From positions 37,232,345-37,296,344 of the forward strand of contig OX578286.1 of assembly GCA_951217055.1 (NCBI GenBank): a DNA stretch of 64,000 bases, read 5' to 3'. Source of the stretch: Gerris lacustris. Taxonomy: Eukaryota > Arthropoda > Insecta > Hemiptera > Gerridae. The stretch's first letter is position 1. Each line of letters begins with the position of its first letter. Position numbers and translations under genes: made by a program. The notes under the pieces were generated by a model. It saw nothing but the letters and a program-made list of their open reading frames with translations. It had not been told where the DNA came from and did no database searches. Positions 1-11,188 of the stretch are shown here, piece after piece.

Positions 1-1055
1 GATAACTCAACTTTAGATCTATGCGCCATGTCTAAATTTTGATAACGTACAAAAGCATAAGCATTGCCGGTACCCGGTAACGGTCTTTTAATATCAATAT
101 CCTCGACAACACCGTAACGACCGAATATCCTTCTTAACTCTTCATCGGATATATTCACTTCCAAGTTGCCTGCAAACAGTGTTCTGGTGGCGAGAGGGTC
201 GTCTTCAGGTGGGATGTGTTGCAGATAATTAGGAAATTTATCCTTCTTGCTCTCTTGTTTGTCAAAATGAGGAGGAGGCGGCCTGAATCTGTGATGCATC
301 ATGTGCTGGGGATGGGGTCCATAGTGAGGATGAGGCATGGGCGGCATATGAGGAGGCATTCCGTGATGATGCATCGGAGGACCTCGGATGTACTCGTGGT
401 GATGTGGGTGCATAGGTGGTACTTCATGACGATAGTCTCTATACGCCATTACCGGAGGTGGTCCATACATCCTCTCGTAAGCAGCACGTTCAGGCGGGTG
501 ATGTATCCTATGCTCAGGTGATCTGTAATATCTTTCAGGTTCCGGAGTAAGACTTCTAGATCTCTGTCTGCTCCTCGGCCTATACTCACTGGCACTAGGC
601 CTACTTTCGTAAACCGGTTCGACTAAAGCAACTTTATCAAAGAGTATAATTCTGGGCTTACTTCTTTTAGCGTCTTTGGCGTCTTCGCTGTTCCTGAAGC
701 ACACGTAAGCCACTCGTTCGTCAAGATCGTGACTGATCCTAATACTCAAATCACCGAACTTCCTGTACTCTCTATATAGAGTATCTTTGATAACGTCGTC
801 ACTGGCTTTAGGATGAAGAGCGCTAACACATAGAACTTTATAACTGGGATATGATCGTTCGATTTCCCTGGAACGGTACTCTCTGTGCGATCCAGGGGAC
901 GGGTACCTTCTAGGACTGGACGGAGATCTCAGCCTGCTGCGTCTTCTACTCCTTTCCGGTGTGATTCTTTCATCGGAACTATTATCGTAACGACCCAAAC
1001 TAGACCTGGGTCTTTTTCTTCTCCTCAGAGGAGAAGCACTACGTCTCTTCATCAT
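1..1055 (-). CDS. nito: spenito / RBM15-family RNA-binding protein, N-terminal part (3' end off window)
   Basis: About 351 codons are open on the minus strand from an ATG at 1055-1053 to the window edge. The N-terminus is Arg/Ser rich (residues 1-65). RRM1 follows at about 70-150, with YKVLCVSALHPKAS and an RVAYVCFRNSEDAKDAK segment close to Drosophila Nito. A His/Met/Pro-rich linker covers about 215-265, and a second RRM starts near 288 (RTLFAGNLEVNISDEEL) and runs off the edge while still open. Split-ends family proteins of this type have three RRMs and a C-terminal SPOC domain; the third RRM and SPOC would lie to the left. The family acts in the nucleus in splicing and as part of the m6A methyltransferase complex. 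A second ATG at 1052 is equally possible as start. No intron is needed in the visible part. The plus-strand ORFs here (216-521, 885-1136) are shadows. Confidence 0.93.
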   Translation of the reverse strand, partial: MMKRRSASPLRRRKRPRSSLGRYDNSSDERITPERSRRRSRLRSPSSPRRYPSPGSHREYRSREIERSYPSYKVLCVSALHPKASDDVIKDTLYREYRKFGDLSIRISHDLDERVAYVCFRNSEDAKDAKRSKPRIILFDKVALVEPVYESRPSASEYRPRSRQRSRSLTPEPERYYRSPEHRIHHPPERAAYERMYGPPPVMAYRDYRHEVPPMHPHHHEYIRGPPMHHHGMPPHMPPMPHPHYGPHPQHMMHHRFRPPPPHFDKQESKKDKFPNYLQHIPPEDDPLATRTLFAGNLEVNISDEELRRIFGRYGVVEDIDIKRPLPGTGNAYAFVRYQNLDMAHRSKVEL

Positions 1056-2368
1056 ATCAATTTTGACTTCTCTAAGAAAAAAACAACAACAAAATTCACA
1101 CCGCACCGAACAAAAACACACAAAGAACTCGAGTAATCTTCGGTAGTATATATAAAAATAGCACAACCAAAAAAAAAACGAAACTGACCCCCTTTTTTAC
1201 TCTAATACACCTCGAAACAAAATTAAAAACTCCGTTAACAGTTCAAAACAAAAGACGAAAAATTAAAAGGAAATAAAAAACAAACAAACACTTACTCAGA
1301 AAACTTGATAGATAATAAAGCACTTATTAAACAACACTTTAAACAAAAAATATTTATAACTTAACCAATATATCTACAGAGAGAGCTAAGCACTTTGACA
1401 CATTTGAAATGAAAACCAACTCACAAAATCAAAATGGCAGCCACGCCACGAAAGCACGACGGCATTCCATTTAGGGCTGGGACATTATTATCGATGCATC
1501 GAAAACAGCGCTATATCGAACCAAAAACATCGATTTCAATCAAACTCTTGATCTATCGGTGACAGATGACACCAATGTTGACTGAACTCTGAACTTAAGA
1601 ATGAAGAAACTATCTCTGGAAGAAACGTCGAAATCTTATAAGTAGACGACGAAAACCGCGAAATCGGTGACCTTTTTTTTGATCGAAGAAAAGTTTTTAA
1701 GTGACTGTGACTAGTGACTATACGTTAATCGTCGAGTTGGGAGATCGATGTTGATGTATCGAAAACATCGATGTTTTACTACAATCGCAATCGAGTTGGT
1801 TTGGTTCGCTGTAATATCGATGTTAAACTATCGATGTCTAACCCCAATTCCATTGAGAAATCGCCCCAAACACATTGGGCCAATGACCGATATTTTATAT
1901 AACGGGGTTCAAATAATTCCTACTTTCTTTTAATTATATTTGATTTCATATAATTTTTAGTATGTATTTTTATTTTAAAGAACTCTTTTTTAATATTTAC
2001 CCCATGAAATATTAAAATATAATTTAAAATAAAGCAATTGTAAAAAAACAAATAATAATTTATATTTTAATTTTTAAACGTTGGTATTTCTGCTTTGTTT
2101 GCAAACATAATAGAGGGAATTTTCAATTTCTCTGACAGAAAACTTAATTAAAGTGTTTACTTTCATTACAATTTAGTTATTACTTATTTACTTTTTGTTT
2201 ATTGTATATTTAGTGAATTATAATAATTATGTTTTAATACAATGTTCAATGTACATATTAAGATTGGGTAATTGTTTTTAGTTAACACAAACACAATCTA
2301 AAGTTGTTTCACGCCGGTACTGTTTATGGTGTTAATACTATAATTGTTTTAATTTTATATTTGAAAAT
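1056..2368. promoter_or_regulatory. nito/cyp33 divergent intergenic region (candidate bidirectional promoter)
   Basis: The 1.3 kb between the two start codons of head-to-head genes must hold both 5' UTRs and promoters. A hAT-like MITE rich in ATCGATG motifs sits in the middle (1472-1846). The part next to cyp33 is very AT rich. I see no convincing TATA box or initiator and cannot map the transcription starts. Confidence 0.5.
1472..1846. mobile_element. hAT-like MITE with ATCGATG-rich interior
   Basis: The 375-bp element is flanked by a perfect 8-bp direct repeat ATTCCATT (1464-1471 and 1847-1854), the target-site length of hAT elements. Its ends are imperfect inverted repeats: TAGGGCTGGGACAT at the left, and TGGGGTTAGACAT at the right when read on the minus strand. 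The interior has many ATCGATG/CATCGAT words. No coding capacity. It lies in the promoter region shared by nito and cyp33. Confidence 0.72.
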
Positions 2369-5300
2369 ATGTCTAATACCGACCAAAAAAGGACGATATA
2401 CGTGGGTAAGAATATTTTGTTTAAATGTTTATAATGCACAATGTTTACATTTTAATGATTAGATAAGAACTTGTATCGGTCAGTTGGGTAAAATTGCAGT
2501 TATCCAAGTTTACCTGAAAAGGCATTATTTACAAAATATGCATCGGGATATTTATTATTGTGGTTTCTTAATAGACTCTTAACAAATTTTACCCTTGAGT
2601 TATATCGATTTACAGTTCATTTTTTGAGATATTACTAAATCCGATTGATTTTCCTTTTAACATAATTGTTCGTGTCTTAAGACTCTCTAATTCTTAAGAC
2701 TCGTGTCTTAAGACTCCTGATTCTTAGGTAGCGTTAAAGTTTAACTTAAGGCTTACTATCTATTATGTTAGTTTTTGTGTAAAATGAAAATTTGGTTTGA
2801 CGGACCATGGTTTTTTCGGTCCTAAAGATGGCTGGTAAAGAGTCTTTGCCAAAGAAAAACATAATGTAAGGAAAGAACTTGGGGTCTGAGCCCTGTACTT
2901 TGCAATCTAAACGAAATGTGTTCCAATACAAAGAAGTGGTAAGACAGAACCATCAGTTTTAAATCATCCTACCCATAGTTAAGAAGGTAGATTAAAGGTA
3001 AGAACATAAAACAAAACAACATGCACTACTAGATTAAAGGGATAACCTGCGGTTCAGAGCCTCTCGCAAGTTCTAGAGGGTAAAATCCATCTCAACAATA
3101 GTATAATTATATTCATATATAATGATTTTGCTCCTCTCAGAACAAAAAATTGTTTTAATAATGTGTTTTCTACTTCTTGTGTGAAGGTGGTCTTGCTGAG
3201 GAAGTAGACGAGAAAGTATTGAGATCTGCTTTCGTTCCATTTGGGGATTTAATTGATGTTCAGATTCCTCTAGATTACCAGACAGAGAAGCACAGGGGAT
3301 TTGCTTTCATTGAATTTGAAAGCAAAGAAGATGCTGCTGCTGCCATTGACAACATGGTAATTCTTCTTTTTAGGATGTCAACAAACATTTAGGATTTGTA
3401 CAGTAGAACCTACTATTATGGACTTAAAACAAACAGAAACAAATATTATAAGCATAATAAAAAATTAGTCCGAGACAACTCAGACTAACTTTCTCATATA
3501 TCTCGGTCCCAGATCCCAGAAAACATGAATATATTGTTGTCTACACAGACGGATATGCATGTCAATCTGTAGCTGTGAACCCACTTTTTCTTTCTTTTTT
3601 TTTTATTTTTATTTTTTTATTCCGGGGGACTTTTTACACCCGAAGATGCAGGCCACTTAGGTGGGCCCATACATCAAACCCGGGTTAGGGACCGAAATCT
3701 TCACCCGGTCATGTGAAGATATGGTCGTCAACCATGACTCCCCTCCTAGTTGTATTACAACCAGGAGTGTCATCATCATGGTTTCCAGGCCGAAACCTGG
3801 TGGCGCCACTCTTTCGAGGAACTTTCCACTTGTTTAAACAATGCTGGGTGGACATTGAGCGGGGGGCCTGGTCGGGGAATCGAACCCAGAGCTGCGGTCA
3901 CCTTCTGACCCAGCTCGATGCTGCTTAACTTGCCTTATCGCAAGGCGAGCGCTCTAGCCTCCGAGCCACCCAGGCCCCCCATAATTACCCACCTTAGAAG
4001 GGTTACTAGATCCACCCGGGAGTACCGTCTACTCCAATCATCCTTTTAAACTATATCTTTTGTTTCTAGAATGATAGTGAGTTATTTGGAAGGACGATTA
4101 GAGTTAACATTGCCAAACCTCAGAAGATCAAAGAGGGTTCATCTAGAGCAGTTTGGTCTGTTGACAGCTGGTTACAAGAACATGCAGGTGAAACTATCGG
4201 TGAAGAAGGAACTAGTGTAATACCAGCTCCGTCAGCGGTAAGCAAAGTTAACTCATTTATCGAACGAGCTTTTTCAATTCTAATCTTTTAATCGGAAAGT
4301 AGCCTAGGTAATGCATGGAAGTAGAATGGCCAATACATTTCCTACTAGCTATATTCATATCATTTATATAATCGAGTTGTGTCTTGACAGTCGCGTCAGT
4401 GAGGTTACGTAAAGTGACGAAGGTTGCTGTGACGTCTCCACGATTTTTAATCAGGTTATCTTTTTTTGGCTCATAACAAACAAATGTTTACTTGTGTTCT
4501 GTAAGCATTTTATAGTTTTTTCCTCTTTTTATTCTATTAAAAGCTTTTTTAACCTAAACATATATCAGTAACATCATTAATAAGCCAATAAGTTTATACA
4601 TAGATGATAAAACAAATAACTCAAATAAGATATAAAAGATAACTTACTTACAGATGTTACGCCACATAGAAAATGGATTTGTACTGCGGTAAAAGTGACA
4701 TTTATCTCTTAAGGCTCTATGGTTGTACCCAAATTCAAAGCATTGAGACATTTTTCATTCTTAAATTAATAAAATTTATTATAAAATAATAATAAAATAA
4801 AATAGCACTGATAAAACCCAGTTGTATACTGTTTGTTATGAGCCAGTGCAGATTAGCCAACGTGAGATATGATAGATTAGCACACTTTCCCAGCGTATTG
4901 CTAAGCTAAGGCAACCACATTTATTCCAATAATTTTTTTTTTTTTTTTTGGTCTTCAAATTGATATAATGAAATATCTAAATTAATTTTACTTTTTTTCT
5001 AACTATAAAATCAAGCTAAATAAAATTAATTATTATTCTAAATAAAATTAAAATTAATTAAATAAATTCAATTGAATTATTATTATTTGTTTCAGAGTGA
5101 AATGGAAAAGAGAGATAAAAATCCACAAGTATATTTTGATATAACTATTGGTCAGAAGAATGTCGGTCGAATCATCATGATGCTTAGGAAAGACATCGTG
5201 CCGAAAACCGCTGAAAATTTCAGATGTCTTTGCACTCATGAAAATGGAATGGGTTATCAAGGATCAATCTTTCATCGTATTATTCCTGACTTTGTATCCT

Positions 5301-7770
5301 TTTGATTTTCAATGTATGGATTTTTTAATTTTTATGATTTATGTTTTTATTAAAGCCATATTTTTTTTTTTTTTTTTTTTTTTAAATTAAAGGTTTTAAC
5401 ACAGAGAAACTTCTTATATAAGAAATCATAATTTTTTAGAAGACACAAAAAACTGATTTCTCAGTTCAAAAGTAATTTCTTTACTTTGAAAACTCTTATC
5501 CTTGTTTAAAATTATCGTCGATATGTCACTTAAACTGATTAAAAACATGATTTTCCTGAAAATTTTGTCAAAAATACCTCAAAAACTCCAAATTTGCAAT
5601 ATTCTTATTAGAAGGTCTTTAGGGATGAAGAAAAGAAAATTATTTTTTCTTTTAATTAAGCTATATTTCACCCATAATCTTCAGGCTTGAACTGAACTAT
5701 CCAGAAATTATCATTTATCTATAGTAAAAAAAAACTATTACAACTCTCCATGGAGAGATGGTTTTTTAACGATTACTCCAAATCTGTGATTTGTTTTTGT
5801 TAATACCATAAATGATAATTTCAGGATAGGTCAGTTCAAGCCTGAAGACGCCCAGGTAAGGGCGAAATATAGCTTAATTAAAAGAAAAAAATAATTATCT
5901 TTTCTTCATCCCTAAAGACTTTCTAATAAGAATATAACAAAACATAAGGGATCAACTGAAAAGAAAATAGAATCCAAATTTGCAGATATACAAGGTATTA
6001 CTGTGAGTCCATTGATGTGTTAGAAATATCTACAAACGCTTTCCAACCCTATGGTTGAAAGTTGCTACCCAAAATAGGGTCGCAAAATCTTTTTGAAACT
6101 ATAGACAAACTAAAAAATACTACAAAAAAAACATAAAAAGTTCAGAATTAAAATATGAAAATTTAAACAAGCATTCTGAAAATCTCAGAAGTAATTAACC
6201 ACAAATATCATACATTTTTTCCCTTAACTTCAATTACTTTTCAAAGATGTGTCAAGGTGGTGATTTTACAAAGAATAACGGTACTGGTGGGCGTTCGATC
6301 TACGGTAGTAAATTTGAAGATGAGAACTTCACACTGAAGCATACTGGACCCGGTATTCTATCTATGGCTAACTCAGGTCCTAATACTAACGGATCACAGT
6401 TCTTTATATGCACTAATAAAACTGACTGGTATGTATCTCAAAGTAGATGTTCTGTAAAGAAATCTATTTGGTTAAAAAAAGTATCTATCTTTTTCTAAAA
6501 ATTGAACCCATATTAGTGTTGTTATCAATTTAAAAATTATATAGCTCTATTTGTATCATCAGATCATGTCTTCTTTTCATCAGATGTAGGATCACCGTTC
6601 TTTAAGCCAGCCATATACGTTGCAATATTACTGACAGGTAAACTATGCAGTAGTCATAACTTGACTACACACTCTGGTCATGTATTCCGCAGCTTGTATG
6701 GGAAGCTTTATACTGACTACTACACTGACTTGTTTGTACCTCATATCCTTCAAGTCTTAGCAAATGGTAAAAAAACTATTTGAGTAAAAAATTTGTATCA
6801 GCTCTGAGAACTGAATATGAATTATTGATAGTTTGTACACTTTCAGTAATAAATGAGAACATTTTATGTCTATCAATCTTACTAAATTGCTTATTATTAA
6901 ACATGCAGTCTAATATTATTAATATAATTTAAATTTTTTTGTTGCAGGCTGGATGGAAAACACGTTGTTTTTGGACATGTTATAAGTGGATTGGACATTG
7001 TTAAAATGATGGAGGTATTTTTTTGTAATCTTTTTTAATTCATTCATGCACATTTATGTAAAATGTATCTTATACCAGTACATACGCTAACTGCATATTT
7101 ACATACTTTAGTACAAGAATACATTTACAACTTCTTCCGAGCTTACCGAAGGTAACAGAAGCTATGTGGTCGCTCTGAAGAACGAAAATATTTTGTTTCC
7201 AATTTTAAAAATTCCAAGACAGAAATCCATTTCAGACATCCAAGAACATTTTTGGTGCCATGTCTGTCTGTTGGTTTGTCGCTCAATTTTTCCAAACCAA
7301 CACATCTTAAAACCTATTTTTGATGAAATTTGTATGGTTGGTCATAATTAGCTCATTGTTGGTCCCATAAAATTTTCAACCTTCTATGCTCATTTGTTGC
7401 CCCAAAAGTACTTATCTGATTTGTAAGTAGTTGTAAGTAATCCGCAGATAGCCACAGATTAATTTGAACCGCCTGTGCCCTTTAACTTTTCTAAATTAAT
7501 ACTTTAATTAGTATGTAAAAAATCAAAACAAATTTGATAGATTAAAAAAACGGGCGGAATTAGACAATAATGGCTTGTAAAAGCATAAAATCAATAAAGT
7601 ATGTGATAAGATGCGAGGAAGCTATGTGCCACACTTATTGGCAGTCTATTTTTTTTTTTTTATAAATTATTTTAACAAAACTTTTATGTTTTACTTTTCA
7701 GAAATGCGGAACAAAAGCAGGTAAGCCATCTGATAAAATCACGATATCAGCTTGTGGGGAACTAACTTAA
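2369..7770 (+). CDS. cyp33: cyclophilin-33 / PPIE: RRM plus cyclophilin peptidyl-prolyl isomerase
   Basis: Seven exons join to 891 nt (296 aa): 2369-2405, 3187-3356, 4070-4237, 5096-5293, 6247-6428, 6948-7014, 7702-7770; all introns are GT-AG and phases match. The N-terminal RRM has RNP2 IYVGGL (10-15) and RNP1 RGFAFIEF (49-56). The cyclophilin domain starts at about 135. Its active-site residues are all present: the counterparts of cyclophilin A R55, F60, M61, Q63, W121 and H126 are R186, F191, M192, Q194, W252 and H257. The family is a nuclear, spliceosome-associated prolyl isomerase whose RRM binds RNA and the MLL/Trithorax PHD finger. Length matches Drosophila Cyp33 (about 300 aa). An AATAAA lies 205 nt after the stop (7975). 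The introns hold a SINE, a dispersed repeat and a foldback. Confidence 0.97.
3590..3980 (-). mobile_element. tRNA-derived SINE, family B, copy 1 (intron 2 of cyp33)
   Basis: On the minus strand the element begins GGGGGGCCTGGGTGGCTCGG, has an A-box-like TGGCTCGGAGG and a B-box-like GGTTCGATTCC, and ends in a poly(A) tail (poly-T at 3590-3616 on the plus strand). About 90% alike to the copy at 14868-15246. The ORF across it (3713-3928) has no coding meaning. Confidence 0.7.
4381..4912. repeat. dispersed repeat D, copy 1
   Basis: Shares most of its length with 18155-18712. The left part holds GGTTACGTAAAGTGACGAAG, the middle CATCATTAATAAGCCAA, and the right part AATAGCACTGATAAAAC and TTATGAGCCAG. 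GTGACGT words near both ends of the other copy suggest terminal inverted repeats, so a MITE is likely. It lies in intron 3 of cyp33. Confidence 0.55.
5599..5935. repeat. foldback (long inverted repeat) in cyp33 intron 4
   Basis: The left arm (about 5599-5702) and right arm (about 5823-5935) are near-perfect inverted copies, for example AGGCTTGAACTGA against TCAGTTCAAGCCT and TTAGGGATGAAGAAAAG against CTTTTCTTCATCCCTAA. The loop is about 120 bp. Transcribed with cyp33 it would form a hairpin. No ORF of note. Confidence 0.75.
7130..7650. repeat. dispersed repeat E, copy 1 (cyp33 intron 6)
   Basis: Related to 50418-51003 in RIOK1 intron 1. Shared words are CCGAGCTTACCGAAGGTAAC near the left end, AAAATTCCAAGACAGAAATC in the body and GATGCGAGGAAGCTATGTGC near the right end. 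The interior carries the sentence-like ATGAAATTTG motif seen in several other repeats here. Class not assigned. Confidence 0.6.
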
Positions 7771-9950
7771 ATATTTGTAGAATTTTTAAGAGTACTTTAT
7801 TATTATTTTTAAATATATATATTTTTTAAATAATTTAATGTATCAATTTTCTCTTATTTCCTCTTCTTTTTTAATGCCATAATTTTGCTAAATGTTACCA
7901 ACCATGAACCACTTAATCATGTGGTAGTTACATATGCTCATATAAGTGGTTGTTTATTGTCAAAGAGTTAAAAAAATAAATTCAATATAAAATAAACACT
8001 CTTATTTATTAATCTAAAAATTAATTTAATACACATTTTGATTCGTTCATTTTTTTAAAAAAAATAATTACAAAATAGGCAATTTTTCAATAATAATAAA
8101 AATAAGTGAACAATACAATAATAAATTTGCATTTACAGTACAATAATATTAAACAAAATTAGTATAGCACTAAATTTGCTTATAGTATAACATATAAGTG
8201 TTTTTAATTAAATAAAATAATAATGAAAAAAAATTGATTTAATTAAAATTGGCAAAAAACCTTTTTAAAAATAAATAACGGCAATGATTATAGGCTAACT
8301 TGATTGTATTGTTGGAATTGTAGTATATTTAATAACTTTTTTATGGTAACTAAAAACAGTCTTTTCTTTTAGCGACAACTTTAAATTATAATGGACGACA
8401 ATTTACAGTAAATAAATAAATAATATGAAAAGAACACAATCAAATAATAATAAAATCAGCACCTCAAAAAATTGAATTATTAAATAATAATATAAAAATT
8501 GAAAATCAATAGATTTGTGACACGGACAAAATAAGTAATAAAAATAAAAATTAAATATAATGAAAAAAAATACCAAAACAATAGCTCAATTTTGATTATA
8601 TTTCTACTAGAAAGTTTAAACTCAGTTTCACATAAAAAGCAACTATTTTTTTAGGCTTTTGATTTTTTAGTTAAAAAAAAATTAATTTTAATGATACTTA
8701 AAAATATTCCTGCTTGAAGTTTAAATATAGCAGTAAATATTTATTGTAACATTGTTTTAAAATTTGTGTGCAGTGTCAGTCAAACTGGGTTTTAAGTAAA
8801 AAAAAAAAAAAAAGAAAGTTACATTACAATATATAGCACATTTTATTAAAAAATAAATAAAAAAAAAAAAACTTATATTTGGAGTTTAAATTTAGGTCTA
8901 AAATTAGAGCTACTATTCGTTGTAACAAAAATCTAATTTTGTGTATAACATCAATTACTATAATTGGTTTTAAGAAAAAAATAAAAATGTCATAACAAAT
9001 AGCGTGATTTTTTATCATATGTGATAAGAATTTGTGATTCTAATATAATGCGTTTTTCTTTACTGTAATTTACATATTAGAACTTAGGACCAAAACATTC
9101 TGCTAAAACCACATAGCGATCTGCAGATCTTTCTTTATCATCTTGCAGGTATTCAAAATCCTCTAGGCATTACTCAAGCCACTCTGGAAGATAAGATAAG
9201 GTCTGCTCGGACCTAACTCTGTTTCTCAAAAGAGTTCCATATTAAGGCTCGTAAAGTTAAATTCTGCTGAAGTTAATTTTAGTTTAAAATAAACCAACTA
9301 TTGGTTATAGAAACACTTCCAAATAATGTAAAATGCTTCTAACGAACTTTTGTGTTTCATACATTCTTTAAGAATGAATTTCAGTATAGATGTGTGTTGT
9401 GGAACAAAATTTGTAAATCACGGAAGAGCGACTGATTGCCTACTTTTAAATTATTATTCAGACAAGTTTTAAAAATCACTTTTCCTGTGACGTAACAAAA
9501 TAAAGAATTTATAAGGGAATTAATTTTAAGTGTAGTCAAATATATAAGAGACTGCTAATATTCTGGAGGTTTCAAAAGGCATTATGAGTCTGTATTTAGT
9601 CATGAAGATTTATAATCAGAGATTTTGCTTAGTAAGTCATAATAATTTATTCAAAAACATGACTAAAAAGGGTAAGGCACAAGCCACAGTTTCGTAGATT
9701 AAAAAATTTATCTTGCATATTACTATATTTTCATTCAAACCCCCCACCGAATATTATTTACATTTTTCTTAAATGGAAAATCTGAAAAATTAATTTACTT
9801 ATATATTATAGCCATTTAATATAGAAGATTTATTAATTCCAGAAATATTGTCATTCATAACAACAATTCTACAGTCAATAAAAATTGAAAGTGGTAAAAA
9901 TTAGCAGTTTAATGTCAAATAATAAGAATTACTTATTTATTTTTATCTAA
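7771..9950. other. AT-rich intergenic spacer between convergent cyp33 and SDR39U1
   Basis: Apart from the cyp33 polyadenylation signal near 7975 I see only AT-rich, homopolymer-rich DNA with no gene, no clear repeat pair and no RNA gene. Confidence 0.5.
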
Positions 9951-9954
9951 ATTA

Positions 9955-10610
9955 GTTGTTGGGGCAAGGTGGACAAGCCTAGCAAGCAGACCACCACCCT
10001 TTCATTCTCTTTTGCCAACCCATTTTGGTACTTCTTTAGATTGTTACTCCCCTTTTTTTTATAGAATATAAATGACTGACTAAATAACTATTAAGACAAA
10101 GAAATATCACACTTCTGTTTTTATAAGGGGAGTAACTGTCAAAAGAAGAACATTCCATACACCTTCTTTAGAGTGTTACTCCCTTCCGTTTTTTTTTTTT
10201 TTTTTATTAGGGGAGTAACGATCTAAAGAAGTGGCCCCATTTTTATAAAAACTAGTACTAGTTAGGGGCAGGGAGGACAAGCTTAGTGAGCAGACCACCC
10301 TTTCATTTACTTTTGTTAACCCATTTTATCAAAAGTAGTAGTACTTAAGGGAAGGGGAAACAAGTCTAGCAAGCAGACTACCCTTTCATTTACTTTTGTT
10401 AACCCATTTTATCAAAAGTAGTAGTACTTAAGGGAAGGGGAAACAAGTCTAGCAAGCAGACTACCCTTTCATTCACTATTGCCACCCCATTTATCAATAC
10501 TGGTAGTACTTGGGGCCAGGGAGGACAAGACTAGCAAGCAGTCCACCCTTTTATTCACTTTTGCCAACCCATTTTATCGAAAATAAAAAAAAACTGACTT
10601 TTTTTTTTTG
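9955..10610. repeat. diverged tandem repeat, unit about 80-100 bp, with a MITE inside
   Basis: Four to five units each read roughly: GGCAGGGAGGACAAG, then CTAGCAAGCAGACCACCC, TTTCATT, TTTTG, AACCCATTTTATC, AAAAGTAGTAGTACTT. Two adjacent units (about 10337-10500) are almost identical and so recent. The first unit is split by the 8-bp-TSD MITE at 10027-10235. Confidence 0.7.
10027..10235 (+). mobile_element. 8-bp-TSD composite MITE, family M, copy 1
   Basis: The 209-bp element has the 8-bp target duplication CCCATTTT (10019-10026, 10236-10243). Ends are GGTACTTCTTTAGATTG and its near inverse. The interior has a second inverted copy of the end, GGGGAGTAACTGTC, then a short spacer and a second mini-element. 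Family M copies share the words TATTAAGACAAAG and ATATCACACTTCTGTTTTTA. Confidence 0.8.
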
Positions 10611-11188
10611 TTCCAGCTTATCAATATTTATCTAGTTTTATCAGTAATCTAATTAATTTTAATCTTTAATTTTTATTGACTACCATTAAGTACCACTAAA
10701 ATCTCAGTTGAAACAAACTATCTTTTGTCTAGTCTCCTATTTTTTAAAAATTCATCCAAAAAAGTATTCATAGACATATAACAGGATTTCCATTTATTGC
10801 TATGGCCTTTTTTTAAAGAAAAAAAAAACTTAGCAAAAACAACTCAAAGAATTTAAATTGTAAAGTTTATAATCACACATAGCTTAAAAGAATCAAAGAA
10901 ACTCCAAAACAGACTTTATGAATATAATAATGATATTCTCTAAGAATTAATTTCACAAAATATGAATGATTTTCACTAAGAATAAATTTCATAAAATATG
11001 AATGATATTCCCTAAGAATACATTTCACAAAATCTCATTTTGAAAGCAAGTAACAATTTTTTTTTACCAAATCATAAAAAAAAAACATTATATTGTGCAT
11101 ATTAACTTTTTTATTTAAAATAAAAAACATACTAGAAATAAGTTGTTTTTTGTATAAGACTAGACATTAAACTAAAAAAAGTAATCAT

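Noticed and set aside
216..1136. Plus-strand ORFs of 101 and 83 codons
   Set aside because: They lie antisense to nito coding sequence and have the odd composition expected of a shadow frame.
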